Source: Tetragonia tetragonoides
Lineage: Eukaryota > Streptophyta > Magnoliopsida > Caryophyllales > Aizoaceae
Length of the DNA stretch: 64,000 bases
Assembly (NCBI GenBank): GCA_038025085.1
Contig: CM076139.1
Span: 20,105,307-20,169,306, forward strand
Direction: 5' to 3'
In this document: one piece after another, positions 1-11,397 of the stretch
Layout of the letters: each line of letters starts with the position of its first letter
How positions within the stretch are numbered: position 1 is the stretch's first letter
The notes under the pieces: model-generated
Told to the model about the DNA's origin: nothing
The model's input: the letters and a program-made list of their open reading frames with translations, nothing else
The model's database searches: none
Made by a program: the position numbers and the translations under genes

Positions 1-1400
1 GAATGCACATGAAGATTTTCCTTTCGTACTAAGGACATGATTAAGATTGTCGGAAGTCACCACCAAATTTAAGGAAATTTGGAAACCTTGGATTCAAGTC
101 GACAGTCTAGAAAGACGTCAACTCAATTCCTGTGCACCCAAATCCCAATTAGGGACGTTGACCTTATAAATGAGTTCCGGGGCGTGAGTACGAGCTAGGA
201 AGGAGTTAGGAACCCAACTCGCCCGTTGACAACAACGACTTTTACTAATCAATTCAATGAGATTATTAATGCTACGGCTCCAAACAAGGTTCAATTTGTC
301 CAAATTCCTAGTTTTAACTAATGGGTTGAACAAACTTTATTTACATGCTTTTATTGCTAGAAAACGATAAATATGCCAAAACATGCGAGTTAGAAGGCAA
401 ACAAAGTAATTCATCCACCAATTCACAAACAAAACATAATTTAATACAGAGCAATAAATAATAAATATACATTCCTTCATCCATTCATTAGGCTTAATAC
501 AAGCTCTTTTGCTCAAAACGCGCCAGGCATGTACATATCACATAAACCAAACTCGTTAGTAAATAACAAGCAATATATATAATTTATTGAAACCCTCAGG
601 TTGGATTACCTGGATGCTCACAATGAACTTATTGGGTTGTTATGCTTTAATTCTTGCTCTTGATGAAGTATGAAGGTTTATTTTGTGGTGCTAGGGCTAA
701 TTTAAAGGAGTAGAATCATAATTTAGGGTTTAATATGAGAGAGAAATTGTCAAACTTAGAGACCAACCCTTTCAGAGAGAATGTCCAACCTCTAGTCTCT
801 AACTGCCAACCTCTTCAACTGAACCCTAAGGTTTGTTTATATAAAAGAGGGGGAGCTGCCAGGGTTTGGCACGGAAATCGAATGGGCCTCGAATTTGCCG
901 TCTATGAGGAAAGGTCCAGGCGGCCATGCAACTAGGCCGAGCGGCTGAACCGTTAGGACAAGCGGCTTAACCTCTAGGCAAGAGGTCAAGCCGCTTGGCC
1001 TAGCGGCCAACACTTGAACTCAAGCGTGACCGCTTGGACCTAGAGCGGCCTGCATGCAAAAGCGCATAACGTGTTTTTGACGCGGGGGAGGCTTTTCCGA
1101 GGGGGTGCACGCGGGATTGACTGAGTTTCCTTGTTTTACCAAGGGTTGACTCAAGGGTTTGGGTTCCCTTTCGGGCCCTTAGGTTCAAAGAGGCCTATCT
1201 CTCAGTTTTATTTAGACTCCAATTGAATTGAGTCCAACAGGTTTGGATCATTTGTACAAAAGGCTTCCACTGATTAAATCAAATGAACTGGGCTAATCAT
1301 CAGAGCAATTATTCTCGCAATCCAACTTCGAGCAAAATCCAATCCTTTCATCATCGGGTTTTTATCGGGACTTATCAAAGACACAATTTTGGTGTCTACA
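1..1400 (-). mobile_element. 3' LTR of Tat-type Ty3/gypsy element D, 5' part of window cut off
   Basis: Read on the minus strand the LTR starts TGTAGACACC at 1400 and runs out of the window at base 1. The stretch at about 45-230 (a 'gtcggaagtcaccacc' phrase, then 'gttaggaacccaactcgcc') resembles the LTR at 11398-12474 and the general style of Ogre/Tat LTRs. A TATA-like tatataaaag lies near 837-846. A cluster of short inverted motifs built on 'gcggtt/aaccgc' lies at about 920-1050. The sequence differs strongly from the E, G and C LTRs, so D belongs to another subfamily. The LTR call rests on the shared terminus followed by a polypurine tract; the far end is not visible. Confidence 0.72.
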
Positions 1401-1416
1401 GAAGCCCCTACTTTGG
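1401..1416 (-). other. Polypurine tract of element D
   Basis: Minus strand reads CCAAAGTAGGGGCTTC directly before the LTR terminus TGTAGACACC. The corresponding tract of element E is CAAAGTGGGGGCTTC before TGTAGACGCC. A purine-rich tract touching the 3' LTR is what a plus-strand primer site looks like, and it fixes the orientation of D as minus. Confidence 0.65.
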
Positions 1417-1574
1417 CCGAGCTCAAATAGAGCGAAGGTAAAAGTATTCCTGTGCCAACACCTGCAATAAACAGGCAAACTGATTGAGGTGACAATCAGT
1501 TGGAGATAAACAATCATTTTTAGGATAAATTAGTAATTTTACCGGTTTATTTGACCGAGAATTTGACAACTACA

Positions 1575-2335
1575 ATGCAGGCCACACAATAAATGTCCTT
1601 CGACTTTCAGTCGATGGGGAACCTGTGCTGTAGGTTTCACAATAAAATATATTCATCAGAAATAAGATAGGTAATAAATGATAAATCCTTCGATTTCGGT
1701 CGAAGGAAGACCTTGTGCTGTAGGTTACACAATAAATGTCCTTCGATTTTCAGTTGAAGGGGAACCTGTGCTGTAGGTTACACAATAAAATATTTCGTTA
1801 GAGATAAGGTAAATGATAAAAATCGTTCGATTTTTAGTCGAAGGGAGACCCTGTGCTGTAGGTCAGACAATAAATGTCCTTCGATTATCAGCCGAAGGGG
1901 AACCTGTGCTGTAGGTTACACAATAAAAATATTTCGTTAGAAATAAGATAAATGATAAAAATCCTTCGATTTTTAGTCGAAGGGAGACCCTGTGCTGTAG
2001 GTTACACAATAAAAATATTTCGTTAGAAATAAGATAAATGATAAAAATCTTTCGATTTTTAGTCGAAGGGAGACCTTGTGCTGTAGTTCATACAATAAAT
2101 ATCGTTCGATTATCAGTCGAAGGGAAACCTGTGCTGTACCTTACACAATAAAATATTTCGTTAGAAATAAGATAAATGATAAAAAATCCTTCGATTTTTA
2201 GTCGAAAGGAGACCCTGTGCTGTAGGTCGTACAACAAATTCCTTCGATTTATCAGTGGAAGGGGAACCTGTGCTGTAGGTTACACAATAAAAATATTTCG
2301 TTAGAAATAAGGTAGGTAGTAAATGTTATTGTAAA
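1575..2335. repeat. Tandem repeat array in 3' region of element D, hairpin-bearing units
   Basis: About ten copies of 'cctgtgctgtaggtt(a)cacaataaa' occur near 1622, 1709, 1766, 1849, 1904, 1987, 2070, 2127, 2212 and 2267. Spacing mostly alternates between about 84 and 55 bases, a higher-order period near 140. Each unit has an imperfect hairpin of the type CCTTCGA-loop-TCGAAGG just before it. The array lies between the polypurine tract and the antisense PMD gene. Ogre/Tat elements are known to carry variable tandem repeats in their 3' untranslated region, so the position fits. Confidence 0.85.
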
Positions 2336-2530
2336 GGGTAATAAAATGTTGCTCAGACCTTAGGTCGGATGCGAGCCCATGCCATAGGCCGAGAATAAAT
2401 ATACAAATCTGTTGGTTTAAAGTAGTCCTGCTTTCATAAACGGACTTTGGCGTGCAAATAACTGCTAGCGGCTTCACGTGGGGCCCATTGATTTTTAACC
2501 AATGCCCTTAGAATATTATAACAGAAAAGT
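2336..2530. other. Non-coding stretch between repeat array and palindrome cluster
   Basis: No ORF or motif with support. One phrase, 'gcgagcccatgccataggccgag', loosely recalls the preceding repeat units and may be a decayed copy. Confidence 0.4.
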
Positions 2531-2745
2531 GTATGGCGGTCAAAGCGCCACGTCAAGCGGTTAAACCGCTAGGTGGAGCTGCTAAACCGCTTGCTGGAGC
2601 AGCTACGCCGCTTGTTGGAGCGGTTGAACCGTTCCTCCTAACGGTCAAGCCGTTTACGCTAGCAGCTAAGCAGCGTGGCTTGCGGTTCAACCGCCAGCTT
2701 CGTGGTCTGACCTTCCACCTAGGCGGTTTGACCGGTCGCTAGGTT
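2531..2745. repeat. Cluster of short inverted motifs upstream of the D PMD gene
   Basis: The 215 bases are made of variants of 'gcggttaaaccgct' and 'ggagcggttgaaccgt', roughly every 20-25 bases. They read as an ORF of 69 codons only because of this composition. Similar clusters occur at about 920-1050 and 6480-6640 in the same element, each upstream of an antisense gene or in the LTR. Confidence 0.7.
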
Positions 2746-3012
2746 TTCACGGTAGAATAAAAGGGGAAAAGAAGGGGGAGGCCGAAATGGGTATTCTTCC
2801 ATTTCGTGCTTTCTTCTTCTCTCTCCTCCATTTTTCTTCAAGCTCTCAACCTCCATCAAAGTGCCTAGCTCTAAATATTGAGGTTTTCTTGCTCAAATTC
2901 TTAGTAGAACTTGGTTTTGTTAATTATTCTTGTGTTTTTGAGTGTCAAAACTAAAAATTGTGTGAATTTGTAAGTTTTGTAAGTTTCACCCAAATTTTCA
3001 AAAACTCCATTT

Positions 3013-5993
3013 TTGCTCTTCATCCATGTGGCTCCCAAACTTAGGGGAGGTAGGAAAAGGAAGGAGCAAGAGATTGTTGTTCAGGAGGTCCCGAATGTTT
3101 TCACTCGTGTCTTCGTTTCCGGTATACCCCGTCACCGGGTGGGTGAACACCGGTTAGTCCAGGATGAGTTCACTCGTAGTGATTTCCATCCTACCGATTG
3201 TTCGGAACCCTACGATATTGTTTTCAAGTGTGTAGAAAATCATGTGCAGGCAAACATAGAATTTTTAGGTTGAGAACGGTAGTGTAGCTAATGTGGAAAA
3301 CCAATTTGAGTGAAATTGTTTTTCTTGCTAATTTGCGCATTCCGTAGGATTCTTGTATTATATGTTTTGCATGTGAAGAATGAATTTGTGTGAAATTCAT
3401 CTTTAATGGTGGAAAATAAATTTTTATGAAGTTTATTCTCGTTGCAATTATCATTCATCTTTTTTGGTGAAAATAAACTTGAGTGAAGTTTATTTTGATG
3501 GTAGGTGGTTTTTTGAGTATATTTGTGGAGAATAAACTTGTGTGAAATTCGTTCTCGGTAAAATTTACTCGTGTTATATTGGTTAAGTTAAAATGCTAAA
3601 TTTTACGAGTTGTAAGAATTTAGGACTAAACCGGAGAGTGGTAGTTGTTACTAGGATCACCTAGCTAATTGTCTTGCTATTGTGTTGTATAGGACGTAGA
3701 CACTACCATGCGGGGTTACGGTAGCCTTTCTGGGATTGAGAAAGCCCATAGGTACGTGACTCCCGCGGTCGGCGCTATTGTGTAGCGTTATGGCTTTGGC
3801 CACCTTCTAGCGTCCATCACTTCCATTGAGAGCTCCGACCACTTACTCGTTTGAGGTCTTGCGGAGCGGTATTGTGATACTACCAATACCTTTCATTTTC
3901 CTATGGGTGAGATCATGATCACCCTTTTCGAGTTCGGTCTCATTTCCAGGCTCCCTTGCACCGGTATCCCCCTCAGTTATGGAGAGGTGAGTAGGGATGA
4001 CATGGTGGAGATGTTTGGCCTTTTCGGGGCTAATTTGGATGGTATGAAGTATGGCCGGACTAGCGTAATGGTCCAGTTCCTGACCACCTCGAGGAAGCTG
4101 AAGAAGGTCATAGCGGAGCAGCACGCATGCCTTTTCTTGGCCTATGTTCTAGCTTGTTTCGTCTTTTCGGATAAAGCTAGTAGGTACCATGTTTGCTATT
4201 CCCATGCTTGCGGGATTTGGACAGAGTTGCGGAGTACAATTGGGGTCTTCCCGGATGCTCCTGTCTTCTACGGTGCTTGAAGCAGTCCAGCCGCCTCAGT
4301 GGAGAGGAGGGCGCGTCTCGCGTCTCCTTGGTCGGTTATTGGAAGGTTATGGAGGTAATTTTCTTTTACCCTTCTTATACTTTGTGTTTTTTGCTTTTAC
4401 TCACCACTTGTGCCTAATCCATCTGCTTTGCATGTCTTAGATTTGGTTTTACGAGCATTTCCTTGACCTTGCCCCTCTTCTCGAGACAGGGGACTTGTCC
4501 TTTCCAGCGATGCAGACCTGGAAGGGGCGGGCATCTTGCCCATTCACTACGCTGCACGACCTTAGGGAGGGGATATATCCCTTGACCGCTCAGGATGTAA
4601 GTGATTATCTTTTGTGCTTATGGTACTTTTCATCCTCTTGTGCGCTTATTCTTTACTTTTGTAGGTCGACTGGTTCCCCTGGACAAATTATCTCTCGGGT
4701 CTCTCGGACCGATTCTTGGGTGCTCGGGAATATGACCAGAGGAGGATCCTCATTGAGGGTCCTTTCGGTTTTGAGTGGTTCTTGAGAGAGAGACTGATTA
4801 GGCAAACTTTCTTCGACCTTCCGGCTCTGAGGATTCCTTTGGATCCTCCGGATTCTATGCTTTACCTTTGTCACCTTACTGTGGAGCAGGTAAGGGCGGC
4901 CACTGTCGGGGCGAATGCCCTTGAGTATTTGCTTCCAACTGATCCTGAGGTGGATCTTATGGTGGCGTATACCGAGTTTGCCGAGGCTCGGTTATGCCCG
5001 AACTTCTCTACCGACCTGGTAAGTAATGTACTTTTGTTTCTTAATTTCGTTTAGAAATTTAGAAAGGTGTCTAATATCTTTGAGTCTTTGCAGAGTGATG
5101 CGAGTTCTTTGTCTTCTCATGCGACTGCCTCTTCTCCGCGTCCTACTCCTTCTTCCATGTCGATGAGTTATACAGGAGCAGACGGGTCACCTCAGGTTCT
5201 ACTGATTTCTGAGTTTCGTGGCCCCAATGAGGAGGTCGAGGGATTACCTCTACCAGCTAGTTGTAGGGGGGGGGGGGGTAAGTGAAAATCCATTGTAACT
5301 TTAAAAATTTCCTTTGTATTTATACTGACTATTTCCTTTATGTGCATAGTTGAATGCTGCTGAGACGCGAAAGATCTATAGAGGCATGCAGGCCTTTAAG
5401 AATTGGATTTCCAGATTCGCGTCTCGGAGTGTATGCACGAGTCGTCGGTCCGACATTCGAGAAGTATGTTCATTTCAAGTAAAAGTGCTTGATTTGAATT
5501 TTTTTTGTAATTTTCTGACCTTGAGCTTATTTCGCAGCCTGTTCTTGTGGCGAGGCCTCCTAGGCCTCCAGTTATTCGTGCTCTAGAGTCAGTGTCTACA
5601 CCGCAGGGTCCTCCAAGGCAGGAGAGTACAGAGGTGCATCATGGGACGCCTCGAGCTCGAGTGGATACGAGGAACCGGCCCCAAGTGACTTATCTTCCGC
5701 AGTGGCATGCACCGCCTCCCTATATGGGGTATCCAGGTTATCCCATGCCTATGTATCCTCCGGTCCCTCCGACGGGTTCCTGGAGTCGGGATAGTACGGG
5801 GTATGGTGGCTATCCGCACATGTCGGAGCCACCGCATCATTCGCTGGATCCCTCTTACTTGACGGGTTCACTATTTGCTTTTGACCCCAGAGCTTGGGCG
5901 AAGTCTCAGCCCGGTCCTTCAGGTGCTCCATCATCGAGTGGACCCGGAGAGTTGTCTCAGGCGGGTCTGAGTACTAGCGAAGATGGCCAGTGA
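3013..5993 (+). pseudogene. Antisense plant-mobile-domain (PMD) gene of element D, seven exons, broken
   Basis: A spliced gene antisense to pol. Supported exons: an N-terminal exon near 3013-3273, a PMD exon ending 4355, then 4441-4596, 4664-5028, 5094-5277, 5350-5463 and 5538-5993; introns have GT and AG borders (gtaatt..cttag, gtaagt..ttgtag, gtaagt..tgcag, gtaagt..catag, gtatgt..cgcag). The PMD hallmark is DTTNTFHFPMGE near 3875-3910, with the later blocks LIEGPFGFEWFL and a Pro/Tyr/Gly-rich tail (PYMGYPGYPMPMYPP). PMD proteins (MAIN/MAIL relatives) are known both as plant nuclear proteins and as cargo of Ty3/gypsy elements; function here is unknown. Breaks: an in-frame TGA where E has Arg, just before the hallmark, and a frame change near 4150-4200. 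A run of 13 G sits at the fifth exon's donor. The start codon is uncertain. Confidence 0.72.
3285..3565 (+). repeat. Five degenerate hairpin repeats in first intron of the D PMD gene
   Basis: Copies lie near 3298, 3372, 3414, 3468 and 3528. The clearest is AATAAACTT-gagtg-AAGTTTATT at about 3470, a perfect 9-bp stem. The others are variants with 'ttgtgtgaaattc' loops. Spacing is about 40-75 bases. They lie between the N-terminal exon and the PMD exon. Confidence 0.6.
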
Positions 5994-6479
5994 TTCATAC
6001 TGTAGTGCATTTTGAACTTCTAGGCTTGTATTATACCTGCTATAAATATTGCATTTTATTCACGCACAAAAATATCACGCAGATGCCCTTATGTGAATTT
6101 AATCATCTAATTTCCGAATGGAAAATCACAAAACACAAAATCCAAGAATTTAGGATTCCCGAAAACTTAGCATATTTGGCGTACCCCTTCCCCTAAAATA
6201 AAAATAAAGTAAAGAAAAACAAAATAGGAAAATATAATTAAAAGGGAAGAAATAATTAAAGAAAATAAGGAATCAGAAAATAAAAGGAGAAAAGGGTGGA
6301 ACTTGATAATCAAAATAAGAAGAAGGAAAGAAAATAAAAACGGAATAAATAGAAAAGTGGCAAGAGCCAAATTTAAGGTAAGGAAAATCTAAGTGAAGGC
6401 TTCCAAAATCTGTCCAAGTGGGAAATAGGAAGGTAGAGCTCGGTCAATGGAGAGGTCGAGTGGACCGAGGTAGTCTCGC
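5994..6479. other. AT-rich spacer between the two antisense genes of D
   Basis: No coding signal. About 6200-6380 is purine-rich (gaaaataaaagg-type runs). The short ORFs here on both strands are composition artefacts. Confidence 0.5.
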
Positions 6480-6640
6480 AAAGTTGCTCATCAGGCGCCT
6501 ACACAAGGTGACCGCTAGAGCTCCTAGCGGCTGTGCTAGAGCTCAAGCGGTTGCCGCTTGGGCTAGCGGTTTGGCCGCTGGTCCTAGCGGTCAAGCCGTT
6601 TGCGGGAGCGGCTCAACCGTCCAAACAAGTTGGGAGGCCG
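6480..6640. repeat. Inverted-motif cluster upstream of D aORF2
   Basis: Variants of 'cctagcggtcaagccgtt' and 'gctagcggtttggccgct' every 20-30 bases. The cluster ends about 160 bases before the aORF2 ATG, mirroring the cluster in front of the PMD gene. Confidence 0.65.
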
Positions 6641-6703
6641 GCTGGCCTTTTTTCGTTGGTTGTTTGTGTTTCCTTAATTTTTCGACGAGAATCCAACCGT
6701 GAC

Positions 6704-6713
6704 CTCTATATAG
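6704..6713 (+). promoter_or_regulatory. TATA-like box before D aORF2
   Basis: CTCTATATAG lies 88 bases upstream of the ATG at 6801. The equivalent site in element C is CTATAAATAGG, 71 bases before its ATG. The repeat of position supports an internal antisense promoter. Confidence 0.45.
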
Positions 6714-6800
6714 TCGGGTTTCCTCCTCTTCTCTTCTTACCACTTACTTTGAGCCCCAAAAGAGAGAAAATTCCTTCAGAAAAAATCCGTAATCTTAACA

Positions 6801-8359
6801 ATGGTGAACTTTGATGATGTCTTTGATGCTTGGCTGGCCTCCATGACCATAGAGGAGAGGTTAGAATTTACTCCCTTCCATCTTAATGCCTTCTTTCACC
6901 TTAAACAAGTCAAGATTTTATGGGACCTTTCTCATGCTTCCATTGAGTTTTGGGACCCAAAGTTCCATGTTTTCCGTTTTGGTGCTCATGAGATGTGCCC
7001 GTTGGTGGAGGAATTCTACGATATCATTGGCTTTCCGACCGTAAGCCCTCCCGCCGTTCCTTACTTGGGGAACCCTTTTTCGGGTGATTTCCAATGATAC
7101 CTTGAGTTGTCTCCTTGTCAAGTTGCTCAAGTGCATCACGGTGAAGACGTTGATCTTGTTAGGCTCGTGACTTTCTTCAACTCTAGGGCCCAGGATGCGA
7201 TGGATATGAGGTACAAGAAACGTGCCTTTGTATTTTTCCTCCTCCATCGTTACTTGTTTGTAGGTGGCAATGAAGACGCTCTTATTCCATCCGAAAAGAA
7301 GTCTACCATCAACAAGGGCAAAGCTTGCCTTCTTAGGGTGACCGAGCAAATTCAGTGGGATAGCTCTCCTATGCACTTGGTTGTGGGAGAGACAATATTT
7401 GCTTTAGATAGGCTCAAGAGCAATCCTCAAGAGTCCTTTAGCGGGAGCCCTCTACTCCTTAAAGTAAGTTTTTGTGATAAAGCCTTAATCTTTGTGATTT
7501 TAACTTTATGTGGTGAAATTCTTATCTTGTATTGACTTGAATTTTCCTTTTGTTGTTTTTGTGTAGATATGGCTTCAAGAGAAACTCCACTTGCTTGAGG
7601 CCCCCATTGACACTAGGAAGTTCCTCCCTAAACACTTTCCGGCGAGACGCCAAAAGTTCTCCGAATCCTCTCGAGAGGAGTGGATAGCATACTTCTACAC
7701 CAACATACAACTGGCTTGGCTCGTCCCATGGTGGCGTACCACCAAAATCGTAGGGTGTAGTGAGAATGTGCCCTTTACGAGGATCATTGGTTTGTATACC
7801 TTGACGTTCTTCCTACTGAACTGCCTCCTCCGCCAATAAGGCTTAAGGCAAAGGATCCCGAATGTAAGTTGCGAGCCTCCTTGTCAAAGGCCCTTAACGT
7901 CCTCTTTGGTGTCTAATTGGGAACGACATTGGAACAGCCGCCAAATGTGGACTAAGCTGGTATACCCCGCATTCAAACGGGTTATCTAGATTTTATGAGG
8001 AATGGATTTGGAGTGGCGACCATCAAGTAAACCAAAGGCTCCTAGAAGAGGAAAATGAGTTATTCAAGATCCTTGAATATGATGAACCAAGCGGTATAAG
8101 GATAACTCCCATTGATAGGCCCGCTAAGCCTTCCAAGCCCCAAACTAAGGGTAAGGGAAAAGGTAAAGCCAAGGCCCAATCTAAGAAGAGGAAGAATCCG
8201 GCCCACTCGACCAAACAAGTCCTTCAAGCTAGGCCCAATGATCACGAGGCCTCTTCTAGCAATGGTAGGGTAAGATGGGCACCAAAAGAACAAATGGAAC
8301 TCGATGAGCCTAGCGAGCCCACCCAAGAGCCCGAAGTTAATAAAGATAAAGAGGAGTAG
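6801..8359 (+). pseudogene. Antisense aORF2 of element D, PMD-like (DUF7745-type) protein, broken
   Basis: Starts ATG-GTG-AAC at 6801, has a 103-base GT-AG intron at 7464-7566 and ends TAG at 8357-8359. Residues 30-80 hold FWDPKFHVFRFGAHEMCPLV, with the same WD..xHxF....E..P pattern as the PMD hallmark. Later blocks are RAFVFFLLHRYLF and SPLLLKIWLQEKL across the intron. The C-terminus is Lys-rich (GKGKGKAKAQSKKRK), which could be a nuclear-localisation or nucleic-acid-binding tail. I recall similar plant proteins annotated as DUF7745, often beside Tat-type elements; that label is from memory. Breaks: TGA at about 7095 where E has Arg, TAA near 7838, and a one-base loss near 7970. E and C have the same gene without the intron; F keeps its C-terminal half. 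Confidence 0.7.
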
Positions 8360-8613
8360 TCCACCCCTAGTTATCTAGCAATTCTTGCTTTTTTGTGCTT
8401 AGTAGTATAATTCAAATAACGGGTTTGCATGCCCAAGTAGATGTAGTTTAGAACTACTCTTTTACTATTATTTTCGCACTCTCTTTTTTTATTAGAGCAT
8501 GTAATGGACTTTAGCCATATTAATGAAAGATTTGCTTATTTTTGCATTTAATCGAATGGATTAAAACCCCCTTAGAGATTTATTTTATTAAAGTGGCCCG
8601 GCCCAAGTTGTAT
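8360..8613. other. Downstream region of D aORF2
   Basis: Non-coding. It corresponds to the 3' tail of aORF2 in E and C, where an AATAAA is present. Here only AT-rich sequence and a weak 'taatgaaag' are seen. Confidence 0.4.
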
Positions 8614-8657
8614 GGGTTACCTACATATCCATGCGGAATCAGGACAATGTAGTTCGT
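8614..8657. promoter_or_regulatory. Conserved non-coding block between convergent aORF2 and pol (D copy)
   Basis: Contains GGGTTACCTACATATCC and GGAATCAGGACAATGTAGTTCGT-like halves separated by four bases. Matching blocks occur at 18626, 44159 and (reversed) 34347. All four lie between the ends of aORF2 and integrase. It could be a bidirectional 3'-end signal or a cis element for the retroelement RNA. Confidence 0.7.
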
Positions 8658-8768
8658 AAAACCAAATCTCGTTTTTATTTATTTATTTATTTTTCCCGGT
8701 CGTGGACGGGTTTGACCGAGTTTGACTTGGACTTGGTGCCTTAGTGGGCTCTCTTAAAGATTTAATAT

Positions 8769-11397
8769 TTATGCATAGAATCGCTTAAATTGGTCCATAT
8801 TCGTGAGTTGAGTGAACTCGTTGCCGTGTAAATCCATTAACTTTACAGCTCCACCGGATAGTATTACCTTGATGATGTATGGGCCGGCCTAATTAGGATT
8901 GAACTTTCCCCGAGGATCGACTACAATTGGTCTTACCTCTTTTAGGACTAAGTCTCCTTCTTTTAGTCCTCTAGCCATGAATCGTTGATCAAAATGTATT
9001 GCCATCCTTGTTTGGTAGACATGACCGTAATGTAGGGCATGTAGTCTTCTTTCGTCTAGCAAGACCAATTGGTCATACCGGGCTTGGACCCAATCTACTT
9101 CGGGTAATTCACTTGCCAGAGCTATCCTTAAGGAAGGGATTTCTACCTCGACTAGGAGTACCGCCTCCATTCCGTATACTAAAGAATAAGGCGTTGCTCC
9201 TGTTGAGGAACGAATAGTAGTTCTCTATCCCCATAAGGCGAATTGTAGCTTGTCGGGCCAATCTTCGTAGGTTTTCGTCATCTTAGCTATCATTTTCTTT
9301 ACGTTCTTTTTTGCGGATTCTACGGCTCCATTCATTTGTCGCCTACTAGGTGAAGACTGTCGATGTTGAATTTTGAACTTTGTGAAAACCTCGGCAACAT
9401 CCTTTTTGAATTGGGCCTTGTGATCACTTATGATTTCGTGGGGTACTCCATATCTGGTAATGATGTTGTCATGTATGAACTTTGCCATGTGCTTTGACGC
9501 TATTCTAGCGTACGAACGAGCTTCGACCCATTTGGTGAAATAATCTATCGCGACTAGTATTTATTCATTGCCTCCTTTTCCTTTAGGGGAGATTTTTCCA
9601 ATGATGTCAATGCCCCATGCAAAGAACGGCCATGGTGAGGTGAATGTATGTAGACGAGTAGGAGGTCTATGTTGTAAATTGGCGTGGAATTGGCAGCGTG
9701 TGCAGTTTCTCACGTATTCAATATAGTCTTTTTCCATCGTAGTCCAATAGTATTCTTGCCTTAGGATTTTCTTTACTAAAGTCAGTCCATTCATATGGGG
9801 ACCACATACACCATTATATATGTCACTCATGACTTTGCTTGCTTGACGTTCCTTTAGACATAGAAGACTTAGCCCTTGAGGTGTCTTTTTATAAAGTTTG
9901 CCTTGCACATGTATGTATTGTGCGGCTAGTCTTCTTAAAGCCCTTTGTGCCCTAGGTGTTGATTGTGGAGGGTAATTGTCTTCGGCTAATAGATTGAGAA
10001 TGTCACTAAACCATTCCTCTTCTTCTTCGTCATTGGCGCATACCTCGAGTGCATTATAAAAGGCGGGCTCAGTGCACCTTTGAATGTAAATAGGCATGGA
10101 GATTACATCATCTGGAATGTTTATCATGGAGGCCATCTTTGCTAAAGCATCAGCGAACTGGTTGTCCTCTCTAGGAAGGTATGTAAACAGACGTGAGTGA
10201 AATACTTGGGGTGTCAGGGATTTGCATTTCACTCTCCACTTTTTGGAGACTTGATTTATGATGAGAGTTGAGTCCCCATCTACCGTTAGGTCCTTAATTT
10301 GTTGTTCTATTGCCGCTTCTAAACCAATGATGCATGCTTCATATTCGGCGCCGTTGTTAGTTACCTCGTGGTCTAATTTGATGGCTATTGGAGTATGTGC
10401 GCCTTCTGAGCTGACTAATAATACTCCTACGCCATAACCCTTTTGGTTTGATGCTCCGTCAAAGTATAACTGCCAGGTGCTTTCTTCGACATTCATTATT
10501 CCTTCATCGGGAAAGTCATGTGTGGCATCTTCGCTATTAACTGGGTTTTTTAGCGAGATGTTCAGAAATGGCATGTCCTTTGATCGCCTTTTGGTGTTCA
10601 AAAGTTAGATCAAATTATAAAAGCATGACAGTCCACCTTGATATTCTTCCACTAAGAATGGGTTTTTCAAACAAGTACTTTAGTGGATTCATCCTTGACT
10701 TTATATGGATAGAGTGTTGTAGCATGTAGTGTCGAAGCTTCTTTATTGCAGTGACCAATGTGAGACACGTCTTCTCTAGTGTGGAGTAGCACGTTTCATA
10801 TTCTAAGAACTTCTTGCTAAGGTAGTATATTGCATTTTCGTCATTCTCCACCTTTTGGGCTAACACAGCACCCATGGCGGTTTCTATGACTGTTAGGTGT
10901 AGCATAAGTGGTTTTGCTTGAATTGGTGGAACCAACACATGTGGATTAGCTAAATACTCCTTATTTTGTCTAAAGCTTGTTGGCATTGATCATCCCATGT
11001 GGATTTGGTGTCCTTTTTGAGCTTTTTGAAGATGGGCTCGCATGTAATAGTCAATTTGGATATGAATCGATTTATATATTGGAGTCGTCCTAAGAATCCT
11101 CTTATCTCCTTTTCATTTTTAAGAGAGGGCATATCTCTTATAGCTTTGATCTTGGTAGGGTTGATTTCAATGCCTCATGTGCTTATGACAAATCCTAAGA
11201 GCTTGCCAAAAGTTACTCCAAATGCACACTTTTGCGTATTTAATCACATGTTGTAGTTCCGAAGTCTGTCCAAGAATTTCTTTAGAGAGGGTATATGCCC
11301 TTCTCTCTCCTTGGATTTGATGATCATATCGACACCTCGACTTCCTTGTGCATCATGTCATGTAGAAGGGAAGTTGTGGTTCTTTGGTATGTTGCCC
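8769..11397 (-). pseudogene. pol: Tat-type pol remnant of element D: RT (3' part), RNase H, archaeal RNase H, integrase
   Basis: From 11397 downward: the end of RT (SKEREGHIPSLKKF-type block near 11290, and IRGFLGRLQYINRF near 11090); Ty3-type RNase H near 10986-10615; an archaeal-type RNase H near 10500-10210 (LYFDGASNQKGYGVG, then NNGAEYEACI and VDGDST); integrase zinc finger and core near 9850-9200; integrase C-terminus to the stop at 8769. Two RNase H domains are diagnostic of the Tat clade. The ORF is broken by a stop in the RNase H-aRH linker followed by a frameshift near 10605, a stop near 9562 and a stop near 9231. The RT N-terminus, protease and gag are missing because the E LTR abuts directly at 11398. 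Confidence 0.85.

Noticed and set aside
1575..2335. Regularly spaced repeats with palindromes, CRISPR-like at first sight
   Set aside because: Spacers are as conserved as the repeats, the spacing alternates, there is no cas gene, and the context is a plant retroelement.
2533..2742. 69-codon ORF of Val/Lys/Pro/Leu repeats
   Set aside because: Caused by the palindromic gcggttaaaccgct repeats; no start context and not kept in the equivalent cluster at 6480-6640.
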